A DNA stretch of 64,000 nucleotides from UBA4246 sp045113695 (GCA_045113695.1 JBGUJG010000059.1:1-64000), one strand, 5' to 3'; positions 40,204 to 49,041 are shown, counted from the first letter of the stretch. A program made the numbers and translations. The notes: generated by a model not told the origin, from the letters alone.

Positions 40204-41595
40204 ATGAAGAAACTTTTCGCTCTGCTGGTATCCGCTGTCATGCTGATGGCCTGTGTGGCCGCTCTGGCTGAAGCGCCGGAAGGCTACCCGGAAGTGAAGG
40301 AAGGCATCGACTTCGGCGGTGCTGAAATCTTCATTTATGACTACTGGACTGCCAGCGCCGACCGCAAGGCCGATCCCAACGAAGAAGAACAGGCCCAGTA
40401 CGATTATCGTGACTGGATCATGTCCACCTACAACTGCAAGATCACTCAGATCGCCAAGGGCGACTGGGGCAGCAATGCCACTGAGCTGGTCAACTTCTAC
40501 AGCGCTCCCGACGGGACCCTGTGCCTGTACATCCTGCCCCCGGATTTCGTCGGCGGCCCCATGGCGAACAACGCTTTCGCTGCCTGGAACGAGAATAGCT
40601 TCGTGGATATGACTTCCGATCACTGGAACGCTGCCGATGTCGAATTCATGACCAAGGGCGGCAAGGTGTACGGCGTTGCCACCGGCAATTCCGAACCCCG
40701 TCAGTGCCTGTATTTCAACAAGCGCATCCTGGAAGAAGCGGGCATCGACTGGAACACCATCTATGACATGCAGGCCGACGGCACCTGGACCTGGGAAGCT
40801 TTCGAAGGCATGCTCAAGCAGATCCAGAAGGATACCGACAACGACGGCATTTGGGACATTTACGGCATGACCGGTTCCAACGTTGATATGTACCGTGTGG
40901 CCGTTTTCGCCAACGGCGGCAGCTTCTTCGATTTCGATGACAAGGGCAACCTCGTGATCGCTGCCGGCAGCGACAATACCCTGGAAGCGCTGGCCTGGTC
41001 CAAGGACATCTGGAACACCTACGGCTATCAGCAGCCCGCTGACGGCTCCTGGGACTACTACAAAGACGCCTGGAAGCAGGGCTTCTGCGGCTTCTATATG
41101 TATCAGACCTACGGCGGCTTCAACGACAACAGTGAAATGGCCGACATGGCTGACGAATGGGGCTGCGTAGCTTTCCCGAAGGGCCCCAAGGGCGACAAGT
41201 ATGTCACCATCATTTCTGACAACATCACCGTCATCCCGAACGTATATGACGCTGAAACCGTCGGCAAGCTGGCCTACATCTATGAGCTGTGGTCTTCCGC
41301 TACCCCCGGCTATGACGATGAATATGCCTGGATCGGCAACAAGTACAACTTCACTGACGAGCGCGCTGTGGATGAAACCTACGCGATGCTCCGTGAACCC
41401 GATCACTGCGTTTCCGACAAGGTTCTGTACCTCGGCTCCGTCAACGATGTCGAAGGTCAGGATTATCTGTGGAATCTGGGCGGCAGCACCCCGGCCGAAC
41501 TGCTGGAGACCAAGACTCCTGTTTGGCAGGGACTGCTTGACACTTTCAACGCGTCCAATGACCGCGCTGTAAAGTTCACCTTCAGCGCTCAGTAA
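40204..41595 (+). CDS. Second sugar ABC solute-binding protein (family 1)
   Basis: A 463-residue exported binding protein with a signal sequence (MKKLFALLVSAVMLMACVAALA; the Ala-Cys could be a weak lipobox, but ALA|EA is a good ordinary cleavage site). The mature part is acidic and Trp/Tyr-rich (IFIYDYWTASAD; TWTWEAFEGMLKQIQKDTDNDGIWDIYG), typical of receptors for oligosaccharides. Codon use is strongly biased to C/G-ending codons and AGGAGG stands before the start, suggesting high expression. It has a separate promoter and terminator, so it can be made in excess over the permeases at 37965-39960, which it probably serves. Confidence 0.9.
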   Translation: MKKLFALLVSAVMLMACVAALAEAPEGYPEVKEGIDFGGAEIFIYDYWTASADRKADPNEEEQAQYDYRDWIMSTYNCKITQIAKGDWGSNATELVNFYSAPDGTLCLYILPPDFVGGPMANNAFAAWNENSFVDMTSDHWNAADVEFMTKGGKVYGVATGNSEPRQCLYFNKRILEEAGIDWNTIYDMQADGTWTWEAFEGMLKQIQKDTDNDGIWDIYGMTGSNVDMYRVAVFANGGSFFDFDDKGNLVIAAGSDNTLEALAWSKDIWNTYGYQQPADGSWDYYKDAWKQGFCGFYMYQTYGGFNDNSEMADMADEWGCVAFPKGPKGDKYVTIISDNITVIPNVYDAETVGKLAYIYELWSSATPGYDDEYAWIGNKYNFTDERAVDETYAMLREPDHCVSDKVLYLGSVNDVEGQDYLWNLGGSTPAELLETKTPVWQGLLDTFNASNDRAVKFTFSAQ

Positions 41596-41629
41596 TTTCA
41601 GTTTCCTTCTCAGCCTGTCTGACAGGCTC

Positions 41630-41657
41630 CGCCACCGCCCCGCGCGGTGGCGTTTTT
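41630..41657 (+). terminator. Rho-independent terminator of the second binding-protein gene
   Basis: CGCCACCGC (41630-41638) pairs exactly with GCGGTGGCG (41644-41652), 5-nt loop, followed by TTTTT. A second small hairpin (AGCCTGTC/GACAGGCT) precedes it at about 41612-41628. Confidence 0.92.
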
Positions 41658-41704
41658 CTTTTGCTCTGAAAATAAAAAAGTTTTCATCCGGCCGATCTTT
41701 TTCT

Positions 41705-41728
41705 TGACATAACGAAGAGATTATGTCA
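41705..41728 (+). promoter_or_regulatory. Inverted repeat (candidate operator) overlapping the GH5 promoter region
   Basis: TGACATAA (41705-41712) and TTATGTCA (41721-41728) form a perfect 8+8 bp palindrome around an 8-bp spacer. The left arm overlaps a TTGACA -35-like element (41704-41709); a good -10 is not obvious. A dimeric regulator binding here would control the GH5-GH130-esterase genes. Confidence 0.5.
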
Positions 41729-41790
41729 TCATTATCAAAGTGCTGACCTGATTTTTCCCGGTTGTTTCAAGGAAAAGAAGGAGGAAACAT

Positions 41791-43002
41791 ATGAAGCGTT
41801 TTACCGGATGTCTGAGTGCTGTTCTGATCCTGATGCTTCTGTGCGGAACAGCCCTGTGCGATGAAATCGTGATTCCTGAGATGGATTTTATCCGTCAGCA
41901 GCCGATTCCTGACAACGAGGCCATGAGTTTTCTTAAAAAATTGGGCGTCGGCTGGAACCTGGGCAATACATTTGACGCGGTCAAGGATCAATGGACTGCC
42001 AATAAAGACGAGATGTTCCTGGAAACCTACTGGCAGAAGGACACAACGACAGAGCCCCTGTTTGACCTGATCAAAAACGCCGGTATTTCCACCGTACGCA
42101 TGCCGGTCAGCTGGCATGATCATCTGGACAAGGACGGCACGATTTCCGAGCGCTGGCTGAGCCGGGTGCAGCAGGTGGTGGACTGGGCTGTATCGAAGGA
42201 TCTTTATGTGGTTCTGGATGCTCATCACGACGTAATCCCCGGCGTCTACTATCCATCCTCAGATTATTATGATGCTTCCGCGGCCTTTATCCGCGGCATC
42301 TGGAGCCAGCTGGCGGAACGTTTCAAGGATTATGACGAACACCTGATCTTTGAACCGATCAACGAACCCCGTCAGACCAATACCGACCATGAGTGGGGCT
42401 TCAATAAAAACAATCCTGACTGCCTGGACGCGGCGGACTGTATCAACCGGCTCAATCAGCTCTTTGTGGATACTGTGCGGATGAGCGGGGGCTATAATGA
42501 AACCCGCTATCTGATGATCCCGGGTTACGCCCACGCCACCGGTCCGGTGCTGGACGATTCCTTCAAGCTTCCGGAGGATGACGCCGACAACCGTCTGATC
42601 GTGACGGTTCATACCTATATCCCCTACGATTTCGCCCAGAATACCCGCAGTACGCTCAGGGATTTTGATGAGAAGAATATGGGCATCACCCAGCAGATCG
42701 GCCAGACGATGGCTTCCCTGTACAAAAAATACATCACGGCCGGCATTCCGGTTGTCGTCGGAGAATACGGTGCGCTGAATAAAAACGGAAACACCCAGGC
42801 CCGTGTCAATTACACTGCCTATGCGACCGTCGCCGCCACAGCCCGGAATATCCCGATCGTCTGGTGGGATAACAACGCTGTGAACGGCAATGGGGAAAAT
42901 TTCGGCATTATCGACCGGAAAAATATCACCTTCTATTTCCCCGAAATTGTGGAAACCATGGTTCGCTACGGCGGGTATGACAAGATTCTGCCCAAAGACT
43001 GA
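41791..43002 (+). CDS. Exported GH5 endo-beta-glycanase (GH5_4-like; glucanase/mannanase/xyloglucanase)
   Basis: A 403-residue enzyme with a signal peptide (about 1-23) and a single GH5 barrel. GWNLGNTFDA (about 54-63), TVRMPVSW, LDAHHD, the acid/base Glu192 in FEPINEPRQ, VHTYIPYDF and the nucleophile Glu325 in VVVGEYGALNK are all present. WNLGNTFDA plus INEPR and GEYG points to the GH5_4 group, which cuts beta-1,4-glucans, xyloglucan or glucomannan. No carbohydrate-binding module or dockerin is attached, so it acts as a free secreted enzyme. GGAGGAAA lies just before the ATG. It begins a probable operon with the GH130 phosphorylase and the acetylesterase. Confidence 0.92.
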   Translation: MKRFTGCLSAVLILMLLCGTALCDEIVIPEMDFIRQQPIPDNEAMSFLKKLGVGWNLGNTFDAVKDQWTANKDEMFLETYWQKDTTTEPLFDLIKNAGISTVRMPVSWHDHLDKDGTISERWLSRVQQVVDWAVSKDLYVVLDAHHDVIPGVYYPSSDYYDASAAFIRGIWSQLAERFKDYDEHLIFEPINEPRQTNTDHEWGFNKNNPDCLDAADCINRLNQLFVDTVRMSGGYNETRYLMIPGYAHATGPVLDDSFKLPEDDADNRLIVTVHTYIPYDFAQNTRSTLRDFDEKNMGITQQIGQTMASLYKKYITAGIPVVVGEYGALNKNGNTQARVNYTAYATVAATARNIPIVWWDNNAVNGNGENFGIIDRKNITFYFPEIVETMVRYGGYDKILPKD

Positions 43003-43110
43003 TCCGCAATTTACTCTGAACGGCGTTTTGTATGATGGCTTTTAATGCCGCTTCGCCGGTATACCGGCGGAGCGGCCAAATTACATCTTTATAAAAAAGG
43101 AGAAAGAACT

Positions 43111-44136
43111 ATGCCCAAGTATCAGATTCTCGCGCCCATCCCGGAAAAAATGCCCTGGCAGGATAAGCCGGCTGACGAAGTGACCAACAGTCCGCTCTGG
43201 CGCTACAGCGAAAACCCCATCATCAACCGCAACCCGATCCCCGGCGTGGCGCGCATCTTCAACTCCGCCGTCATTCCGTACGAGGGAGCTTTTGTCGGCG
43301 TATTCCGCGGAGAACAGACAAACGGTGTTTCCTTTATCTACTTCGGCCGCAGTCAGGACGGCATCCACTGGGATTTTGACAAAGACAAGATCCAGTTTTT
43401 GGATGAAAACGGCAAGCCCTTCATGCCCGGATATGCCTATGATCCGCGTCTGGTCAAGGTGGAAGATACATATTATGTCATGTGGTGCACGGACTTTTAC
43501 GGCGCGGCCATCGGTCTGGCCAAGACGAAGGATTTCAAGACGTTCACCCGCCTGGACAATCCCTTCCTCCCCTTCAACCGCAACGCCGTTCTCTTCCCGA
43601 GAAAAATCAACGGCAATTTTGTCATGCTGTCCCGTCCGTCCGACTCCGGCCATACACCCTTTGGCGACATCTTCCTCAGCGAGAGCCCGGACCTGGTATA
43701 CTGGGGAAAGCACCGTCATGTCATGGGCCGTTCCTGGGAATGGTGGGAAAGCCTGAAAATCGGCGGCGGGGCCGCTCCGATTGAAACCAGCGAAGGCTGG
43801 CTGCTGTTCTATCACGGTGTCAGCGGCACCTGCAACGGTTATGTTTATTCCATCGGCGGGGCCATTCTGGACAGGGACAATCCTTCCATCGTCAAATACC
43901 GCTGTGACAGCTGGCTGCTGACTCCGGAAAAATGGTACGAAGAACGCGGCTTTGTCGGGAATGTCTGTTTCCCCTGCGCCACCCTGCATGACAACAACAC
44001 CGGCCGCATCGCCATCTACTACGGGGCTGCGGACAGTTATGTGGGACTGGCCTTCGGGTATGTGGATGAAATTATCGATTATATCAAGGATCACAGCCGC
44101 GTATCGGATTCCGATACGGAGATCGGCATCAAGTAA
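43111..44136 (+). CDS. GH130 beta-mannoside phosphorylase (mannooligosaccharide or mannosylglucose type)
   Basis: A 341-residue cytoplasmic GH130 enzyme (no signal peptide). GH130 phosphorylases split mannosides with phosphate to give alpha-mannose 1-phosphate, saving ATP. The proton-donor Asp is in YAYDPRLVK; RNAVLFPRKINGNFVMLSRPSD and the five-bladed propeller repeats (WCTDFYGAAIGLAKTKDF; GHTPFGDIFLSESPDLVYW) match the family. Length and the short N-terminus fit GH130_2 (mannooligosaccharide phosphorylase) better than the longer GH130_1, but the subfamily call is uncertain. ATG 43111 has AAAAAAGGAG upstream; an open frame from 43045 is not needed. It follows GH5 by 108 nt and precedes the esterase by 21 nt. 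Confidence 0.88.
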   Translation: MPKYQILAPIPEKMPWQDKPADEVTNSPLWRYSENPIINRNPIPGVARIFNSAVIPYEGAFVGVFRGEQTNGVSFIYFGRSQDGIHWDFDKDKIQFLDENGKPFMPGYAYDPRLVKVEDTYYVMWCTDFYGAAIGLAKTKDFKTFTRLDNPFLPFNRNAVLFPRKINGNFVMLSRPSDSGHTPFGDIFLSESPDLVYWGKHRHVMGRSWEWWESLKIGGGAAPIETSEGWLLFYHGVSGTCNGYVYSIGGAILDRDNPSIVKYRCDSWLLTPEKWYEERGFVGNVCFPCATLHDNNTGRIAIYYGAADSYVGLAFGYVDEIIDYIKDHSRVSDSDTEIGIK

Positions 44137-44157
44137 TTCAGGAGGCAGCTTAAAGCT

Positions 44158-45663
44158 ATGCTCAGGCTTTCCGCATTATTCGGCCCCGGTGCTGTCCTGT
44201 GCCGGAACCAGGTCATCCGGATCTTCGGCTGGTCAGACCAGCAGGAAGTCGTTGTACGCCTGATGGACGGGCAGGGCCGTTTGCTTGCGCAGGATCACTG
44301 TCCGGTGCGGGACAGGCGTTTCATTGCGCTTCTCTCCCCTCAAAAAGCCATGCTTGGCTGTGTGCTGACGGTCCATGCGGGCCGGGAAACGGTGATCTCC
44401 GAAAACATTCTGATCGGGGATGTCTATCTGGCTGCCGGTCAGAGCAATATGGAACTCGAGCTCCAGAACGCCGACGAGGGTCAGCAGCTGATTGCCCGGC
44501 ACCAGAACGATCAGGTACGTTATTTCAACGTACCCAAGATTGCCGTGCCCGGACCGGAAAACGATGCCGCTTTCGATGCGGTCCGCTGGAAGTCTGTGGC
44601 CCCGCGCCAAGCGCAGGACATGAGCGCTGTCGCCTACTTCTTCGCAATGAAACTGGAGAAAAAGCTTCAGGTTCCGGTCGGTATCATCGACTGCTACTGG
44701 GGCGGGACTTCCATCGCCTGCTGGATGAGCCGTCAGACGCTCGCCCTCTCCCGGGAAGGCCAGCGTTATCTGGATGAATATGAGAAGCTGTCCGCCGGAA
44801 AGACCATGGAGCAGTACCTGCTGGAAGAAAAAGAGGCTTATGAAAAAATCCGCCTCTGGGATGAAGCGGCAGCTCCATACCGCGCTGAAAATCCGGCCAT
44901 TTCCGGTGCAGCGCTCGAAAAGATCATCGGCCCGTATCCCTGGAAAATGCCGGACGGGCCCGGCTCCCCGTGGCGTCCTGCAGGGCTTTACGAGAGCATG
45001 ACCGCCCATCTGATTCCGGTATCGCTGACGGGTATACTGTACTATCAGGGTGAAGAGGATACCTGGCGTACAGAAGCATACGATATTCTGCTGACTGACT
45101 TTGTCCGGATGCTCCGCAAAGATTTTCGGAATGACAGCCTGCCTTTCCTGAACACACAGCTTCCCATGTGGATTGATCCAGGCGCTGCCGATTCCTTTAC
45201 ATGGCCCAGACTGCGGCTCGCTCAGGAAAAAGCCCGGGAACTGATCCACAACAGTTCTTTGACCTGCCTGATCGATCAGGGCGAATTCGGCAACATCCAC
45301 CCAACCGCCAAGCGGGTAGTCGGCGAGCGTCTTGCGGACAGCGCGCTTTCCCTCATCTATGGGAAAAACCTTCCTCCGGCACCGGAAGCGGTGGAAGCCA
45401 TCCCTGCGGACGGTAAACTGATCGTCCGGCTCTCCGCCCCGGTTCATTTTACCGGCAGCGGAGATACCCTGCTGGAAATCGCGGCAGATGACGGAACGTT
45501 CCATCCGGCCGAGGCAGCTGCGAAACAGGACAACCTGATCCTGTCCAGCCCGGCTGTATCCCGCCCTGTCAGTGTCCGTTATGCCTGGACCGATTACGGC
45601 GTCGTCCGCCTGTTCGGTGAGAACGGTCTGCCGCTCATGCCTTTCCTGATCAGTCTCATCTGA
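44158..45663 (+). CDS. SASA-family carbohydrate acetylesterase (sialate O-acetylesterase-like)
   Basis: A 501-residue esterase without signal peptide, so it acts inside the cell. The catalytic Ser96 is in LAAGQSNMELEL, followed by DCYWGGTSIACWMS, the YYQGEEDT block and the catalytic His region NIHPTAKRVVGERLAD. An N-terminal beta domain (about 1-85) and a C-terminal beta domain (about 400-495) flank the SGNH core, as in sialate O-acetylesterase-like proteins. In this operon it most likely removes acetyl groups from imported manno- or gluco-oligosaccharides before phosphorolysis. Its activity on sialic acid is unlikely, since no sialic acid genes are present. It is the last gene before a bidirectional terminator. 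Confidence 0.9.
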   Translation: MLRLSALFGPGAVLCRNQVIRIFGWSDQQEVVVRLMDGQGRLLAQDHCPVRDRRFIALLSPQKAMLGCVLTVHAGRETVISENILIGDVYLAAGQSNMELELQNADEGQQLIARHQNDQVRYFNVPKIAVPGPENDAAFDAVRWKSVAPRQAQDMSAVAYFFAMKLEKKLQVPVGIIDCYWGGTSIACWMSRQTLALSREGQRYLDEYEKLSAGKTMEQYLLEEKEAYEKIRLWDEAAAPYRAENPAISGAALEKIIGPYPWKMPDGPGSPWRPAGLYESMTAHLIPVSLTGILYYQGEEDTWRTEAYDILLTDFVRMLRKDFRNDSLPFLNTQLPMWIDPGAADSFTWPRLRLAQEKARELIHNSSLTCLIDQGEFGNIHPTAKRVVGERLADSALSLIYGKNLPPAPEAVEAIPADGKLIVRLSAPVHFTGSGDTLLEIAADDGTFHPAEAAAKQDNLILSSPAVSRPVSVRYAWTDYGVVRLFGENGLPLMPFLISLI

Positions 45664-45683
45664 CGCTCCTTTTTCTGCAAAAA

Positions 45684-45727
45684 ACAGCACGCCGGTTCTT
45701 CCCGATGAGACGGCGTGCTGTTTGTTT
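45684..45727. terminator. Bidirectional terminator between the acetylesterase and tlyA
   Basis: ACAGCACGCCG (45684-45694) pairs perfectly with CGGCGTGCTGT (45711-45721), 16-nt loop. It has A-rich sequence before and TTGTTTTT after, serving both converging transcripts. Confidence 0.9.
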
Positions 45728-45733
45728 TTCGCT

Positions 45734-46537
45734 TTATTGCTGATCCAGTTCCCCGTGCGCCTGTTCGACCAGATGGCGGATGTACTCGTCTGAAACCGGA
45801 TCACCGGGCCCGGGACAGATATCTGCCAGAAATTCGATATTTCCTTTCGGACCTTTGATCGGAGAGAAAGTCAGCGCCCGGACATGCCAGCCGATGGTCG
45901 GCGCAAAAGTACAGATTTTCTTCAGGACTTCACGGTGCGTACTTTCCTCCCTGACAACGCCATTCTTCCCGACCAGGCCTCTGCCTGCTTCAAACTGCGG
46001 CTTGACCAGGGTGATGAAGCGTCCGTTCTCCCCCATGATCTCCGCCGCTGCCGGCAGAATCAGGCAGATGGAGATAAAGGAAACGTCCATGACCGTCATA
46101 TCCGGACGGAGCGGAAACATGTCCCGGGTCAGGTGACGCGCGTTTGTCCGTTCCATCACCGTCACCCGTTCGTCAAGACTCAGCTGATAATCAAACTGGC
46201 CGTACCCTACATCAATCGCGTAAACATGTGCTGCTCCGTTCCGGAGAAGCACATCCGTAAACCCCCCGGCCGCAGCGCCGATGTCCATGCAGATTTTTCC
46301 GGTCACGTCCGCTTCAAAAGCACGGAGTCCTTTTTCCAGTTTGTGATAACCCCGGCTGGCCAGGCGGTTGACAGGCCCTCTCAGCTGAAGAACTGTTTCT
46401 TCTTCAAACAATTCAGAAGCTTTATTGACCCGTTTTTCCCCCACGTAAACCTGCCCGGCCATGATCAACGCCTGAGCTTCTTCCCGGCTCCTGACTTCAT
46501 CCGTCCGTGACAGCAGGATATCTGCCCTTATTTTCAT
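45734..46537 (-). CDS. tlyA: TlyA-family rRNA 2'-O-methyltransferase (hemolysin-like)
   Basis: A 267-residue protein: an N-terminal S4 RNA-binding domain (about 1-62; RADILLSRTDEVRSREEAQALIMAG) and an FtsJ-like methyltransferase (about 60-245) with the SAM motif CMDIGAAAGGFTDVLLRNGA and the K-D-K-E-type residues (DVSFISICLILP; LVKPQFEAG). In characterised bacteria TlyA 2'-O-methylates cytidines of 23S and sometimes 16S rRNA. ATG 46537 overlaps the dxs stop by 4 nt; an extended frame to 46609 lies inside dxs. The dxs-tlyA pair is common in Clostridia. Confidence 0.93.
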   Translation of the reverse strand: MKIRADILLSRTDEVRSREEAQALIMAGQVYVGEKRVNKASELFEEETVLQLRGPVNRLASRGYHKLEKGLRAFEADVTGKICMDIGAAAGGFTDVLLRNGAAHVYAIDVGYGQFDYQLSLDERVTVMERTNARHLTRDMFPLRPDMTVMDVSFISICLILPAAAEIMGENGRFITLVKPQFEAGRGLVGKNGVVREESTHREVLKKICTFAPTIGWHVRALTFSPIKGPKGNIEFLADICPGPGDPVSDEYIRHLVEQAHGELDQQ

Positions 46538-48414
46538 CGGTCTGTCCCCGTCTTTCCTTTCATTGTGCGGAAGATTCTGTCCGCTGCGGTGCCGGCGTCG
46601 ATTCCGCACAGATGAAGCAGATCATGCCTGTTCCCGTGCGGAACAAACCGGTCATTCACCGCAAAGATATGGGACGGCCCGCGGAAGCCGTGTTCCCGGC
46701 ACCAATCAGTCAGATACATTCCAAAGCCGCCGATCCGCTCATGTTCTTCCATCGTAAAAAAAGAAATTCCTTCCGCTGTCAGGCCTTCCAGCGTTTCAGT
46801 GTCCAGCGGTTTGATCCGGCAGCAGGAAACAACCCTGCATGAGATTCCCAGCCCGCTCAATTCATCCGCAGCTTTGAGCCCCTCTTCCAGAATTGCGCCG
46901 ACTGTCAGCAAAGCGCAGTCCGTTCCGTCCCGGATTACTGTCCATTTTTCCGCATCCTGAAGCAGGGCATCGGTCCTGTCGTCCCAGTCCGGAACCCGGG
47001 CAGGATAACGCACAGCCGCGGGTCCGTTTATTTCAAGCGCGGAATTGATCGCCCCACGGAGCTGTCCGGCCCCGGCAGGACAGTAAACGCGCATCCCGGG
47101 CATAGGGAGAAGATAGCTCAGCCCGAAAAGACCATGGTGCGTTGATCCGTCAGCCGCGCTGAAACCGGCCCGGTCCAGCAGGAAAAGCACCGGCAGTTTC
47201 TGCTGGCACACATCTTCCAGAATCTGGTCATACGCGCGCTGCATAAACGTGTCGTATATCGCTGCCACAGGCCGCAGTCCGCCTTTTGCCATGCCGGCAG
47301 CCATGGTAACGGCATGTTCTTCCGCGATACCGACGTCAAACAGTCTGTCCGGCATCCTGCTTTTCCATTCGGAAAAGCCGGTTCCGTCCGTCATGGCTGC
47401 GCAGACAGCCGCTACAGGAAATCCCTGCCGGCATTTTTCAAGCAGGAAATCTGATGCCTCCCGGCCGAAAGACAGCCCGCTTTTGCCGCTGCGCACAGCG
47501 CCGCTTTCCACATAAAACGGCGGTATCCCGTGAAAAACATCCGGCTGATCTTCCGCCGGCTGGTAGCCGTGTCCCTTCTGGGTGATCACATGAATGACCA
47601 CCGGCTCAGAGAACCCCTTTGCCCGGCGCAACACCCGCTCCAGCGCCTCTTCGTTATGCCCGTCGATCGGGCCGAAATAGCGGAAACCAAGCGCGGAAAA
47701 ATATTTGTCGTGGACAAAAAAATTGCGGATATTGTCTTTAAAACGGCCGAAGCTGGTGTAGAGTGCTTCTCCTGCAAACGGGATATGCTGCAGAACAGAA
47801 GAGATAACCTTCTTGATGTTGATCCAGCCTTTGCTGACGCGCATGTAGGTCAGATAAGCGGAGAGGGCGCCTGTATTGCCTGAAATGGACATCCCGTTGT
47901 CGTTGACGATCACGATCATCCGCTCTTTGCTGCTGCCTGCATCATTCAGCGCTTCATAACACATGCCGCCCGTGAGCGCTCCGTCTCCCACCAGGGCCAC
48001 TACCTGATGATCCTGGCCGAGCAGGTCCCTGGCCCGGCAGAAACCGGCAGCGGCGGAAATCGCCGTGGAAGCATGACCAGCCGTAAACGGATCATACTCG
48101 CTCTCGTCCGGCTGGGGAAACCCGCTGATTCCCTGCCATTGCCGCAGTGAAGAAAAACGCCCAAACCTTCCTGTCAGCAGTTTGTACGGATAGCACTGAT
48201 GGCCGACGTCCAGCAGGATCTTATCTTCGGGCGGATCAAAAACCCGCAGCAGCGCAATCGTCAGCTCGACAATCCCCAGGTTGGAAGCCAGGTGTCCGCC
48301 GTTGCGGGAAACGGTCTGAAGGATTTCGTCCCGGATTTCCTTTGCCAGGGAATCCAGCTGAATCCTGTCCAGCTTTTTCAAATCCTCCGGGGAATGAATC
48401 TCTTCCAGTAGCAA
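46534..48414 (-). CDS. dxs: 1-deoxy-D-xylulose-5-phosphate synthase
   Basis: A 626-residue thiamine-diphosphate enzyme that condenses pyruvate and glyceraldehyde 3-phosphate to start the methylerythritol phosphate route to isoprenoids. The N-terminal part has GGHLASNLGIVELTIALLRVFD, DVGHQCYPYKLLTGR, and the ThDP-binding VALVGDGALTGGMCYEALNDAGSS with a downstream NDN. The transketolase domain has DVGIAEEHAVTMAAGMAKGGLRPV and DRAGFSAADGSTHHGLF. The start is TTG at 48414 with GGGAGG 7 nt upstream. It precedes tlyA with a 4-nt overlap. ispE of the same pathway lies at 63436 on the other strand. Confidence 0.97.
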   Translation of the reverse strand: MLLEEIHSPEDLKKLDRIQLDSLAKEIRDEILQTVSRNGGHLASNLGIVELTIALLRVFDPPEDKILLDVGHQCYPYKLLTGRFGRFSSLRQWQGISGFPQPDESEYDPFTAGHASTAISAAAGFCRARDLLGQDHQVVALVGDGALTGGMCYEALNDAGSSKERMIVIVNDNGMSISGNTGALSAYLTYMRVSKGWINIKKVISSVLQHIPFAGEALYTSFGRFKDNIRNFFVHDKYFSALGFRYFGPIDGHNEEALERVLRRAKGFSEPVVIHVITQKGHGYQPAEDQPDVFHGIPPFYVESGAVRSGKSGLSFGREASDFLLEKCRQGFPVAAVCAAMTDGTGFSEWKSRMPDRLFDVGIAEEHAVTMAAGMAKGGLRPVAAIYDTFMQRAYDQILEDVCQQKLPVLFLLDRAGFSAADGSTHHGLFGLSYLLPMPGMRVYCPAGAGQLRGAINSALEINGPAAVRYPARVPDWDDRTDALLQDAEKWTVIRDGTDCALLTVGAILEEGLKAADELSGLGISCRVVSCCRIKPLDTETLEGLTAEGISFFTMEEHERIGGFGMYLTDWCREHGFRGPSHIFAVNDRFVPHGNRHDLLHLCGIDAGTAADRIFRTMKGKTGTDR

Positions 48415-48442
48415 GCGGCTGCCTCCCTTCGTCTGTCCTGCT

Positions 48443-48472
48443 ATTATAATAGAAACGGGAAGGTTTTGTAAA
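48443..48472 (-). promoter_or_regulatory. Sigma-A promoter for dxs-tlyA
   Basis: Minus strand: TTTACA (48467-48472), 18-nt spacer, perfect TATAAT (48443-48448), about 30 bases before the dxs start. Confidence 0.75.
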
Positions 48473-48534
48473 GTGTTCCGCTGATCCGTGATCAGGCAGG
48501 CTGTAACAAACCGCTTTCTTTTTTCTTATGCCGG

Positions 48535-48563
48535 TTGCATAAATGCATAAAATTCGGTATACT
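48535..48563 (+). promoter_or_regulatory. Sigma-A promoter for the lspA operon
   Basis: TTGCAT (48535-48540), 17-nt spacer, TATACT (48558-48563), diverging from the dxs promoter 63 bp away. Confidence 0.75.
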
Positions 48564-48588
48564 ATATTCTGTATTTCAGGGAGGAGAC

Positions 48589-49041
48589 TTGGAAGCGCTG
48601 ATGAACCGAAAGACAATCGTGTCTTTGCCTGCCGCGACTATCCTGGCAGGAGATCTGATCCTCAAAAATGCCGCCTTCGGACAGCACCGTCCCCTGATCC
48701 CCGGCGTTCTGTCGCTGGACTATACGCTGAACAGCGGGTTTGCCCTCGGTCTTTTCCCGGATACCGCTCTGACGGCCACGATCCTGTCCGTGATCATTCT
48801 GGCTGCTGTGATGGTCCTGCTCATCCGTTTTCCATGGAACAGCGGCAGCCTGCTGGGCTTCGGTCTGGTGCTTGGCGGAGCGCTTGGCAATCTGTACGAC
48901 CGGCTCTGCTTTTCTGCCGTCCGGGATATGATCCGGCTTGATTTTATGCATTTTTACATTTTTAACCTGGCCGACGCCAGTGTGGTCGCGGGCGCTTTGC
49001 TGATTGTCCTGTTCACGCTGTTTGCCGGGAAGGAGCAGTGA
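48589..49041 (+). CDS. lspA: Lipoprotein signal peptidase (signal peptidase II)
   Basis: A 150-residue membrane aspartyl protease that cleaves prolipoproteins after lipid attachment. Four helices are visible. The first (about 8-24) is followed by LDYTLNSGFALGLF, matching the N-x-G-x-A-x-G region, and the two catalytic aspartates lie in AVRDMIRLD and FNLADASV. The loop GNLYDRL matches the GNxxDR motif. The start is uncertain: TTG 48589 follows GGGAGGAG by 3-4 nt, while ATG 48601 would be 15 nt from that site; I prefer TTG. The frame open to 48535 covers the promoter. It overlaps nothing, and its stop abuts the next start (49042). Confidence 0.9.
   Translation: MEALMNRKTIVSLPAATILAGDLILKNAAFGQHRPLIPGVLSLDYTLNSGFALGLFPDTALTATILSVIILAAVMVLLIRFPWNSGSLLGFGLVLGGALGNLYDRLCFSAVRDMIRLDFMHFYIFNLADASVVAGALLIVLFTLFAGKEQ

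Noticed and set aside
44233..45804. Minus-strand open frame of 523 codons opposite the acetylesterase
   Set aside because: It crosses the terminator at 45684-45727 and lacks motifs; the plus-strand esterase has all catalytic blocks.
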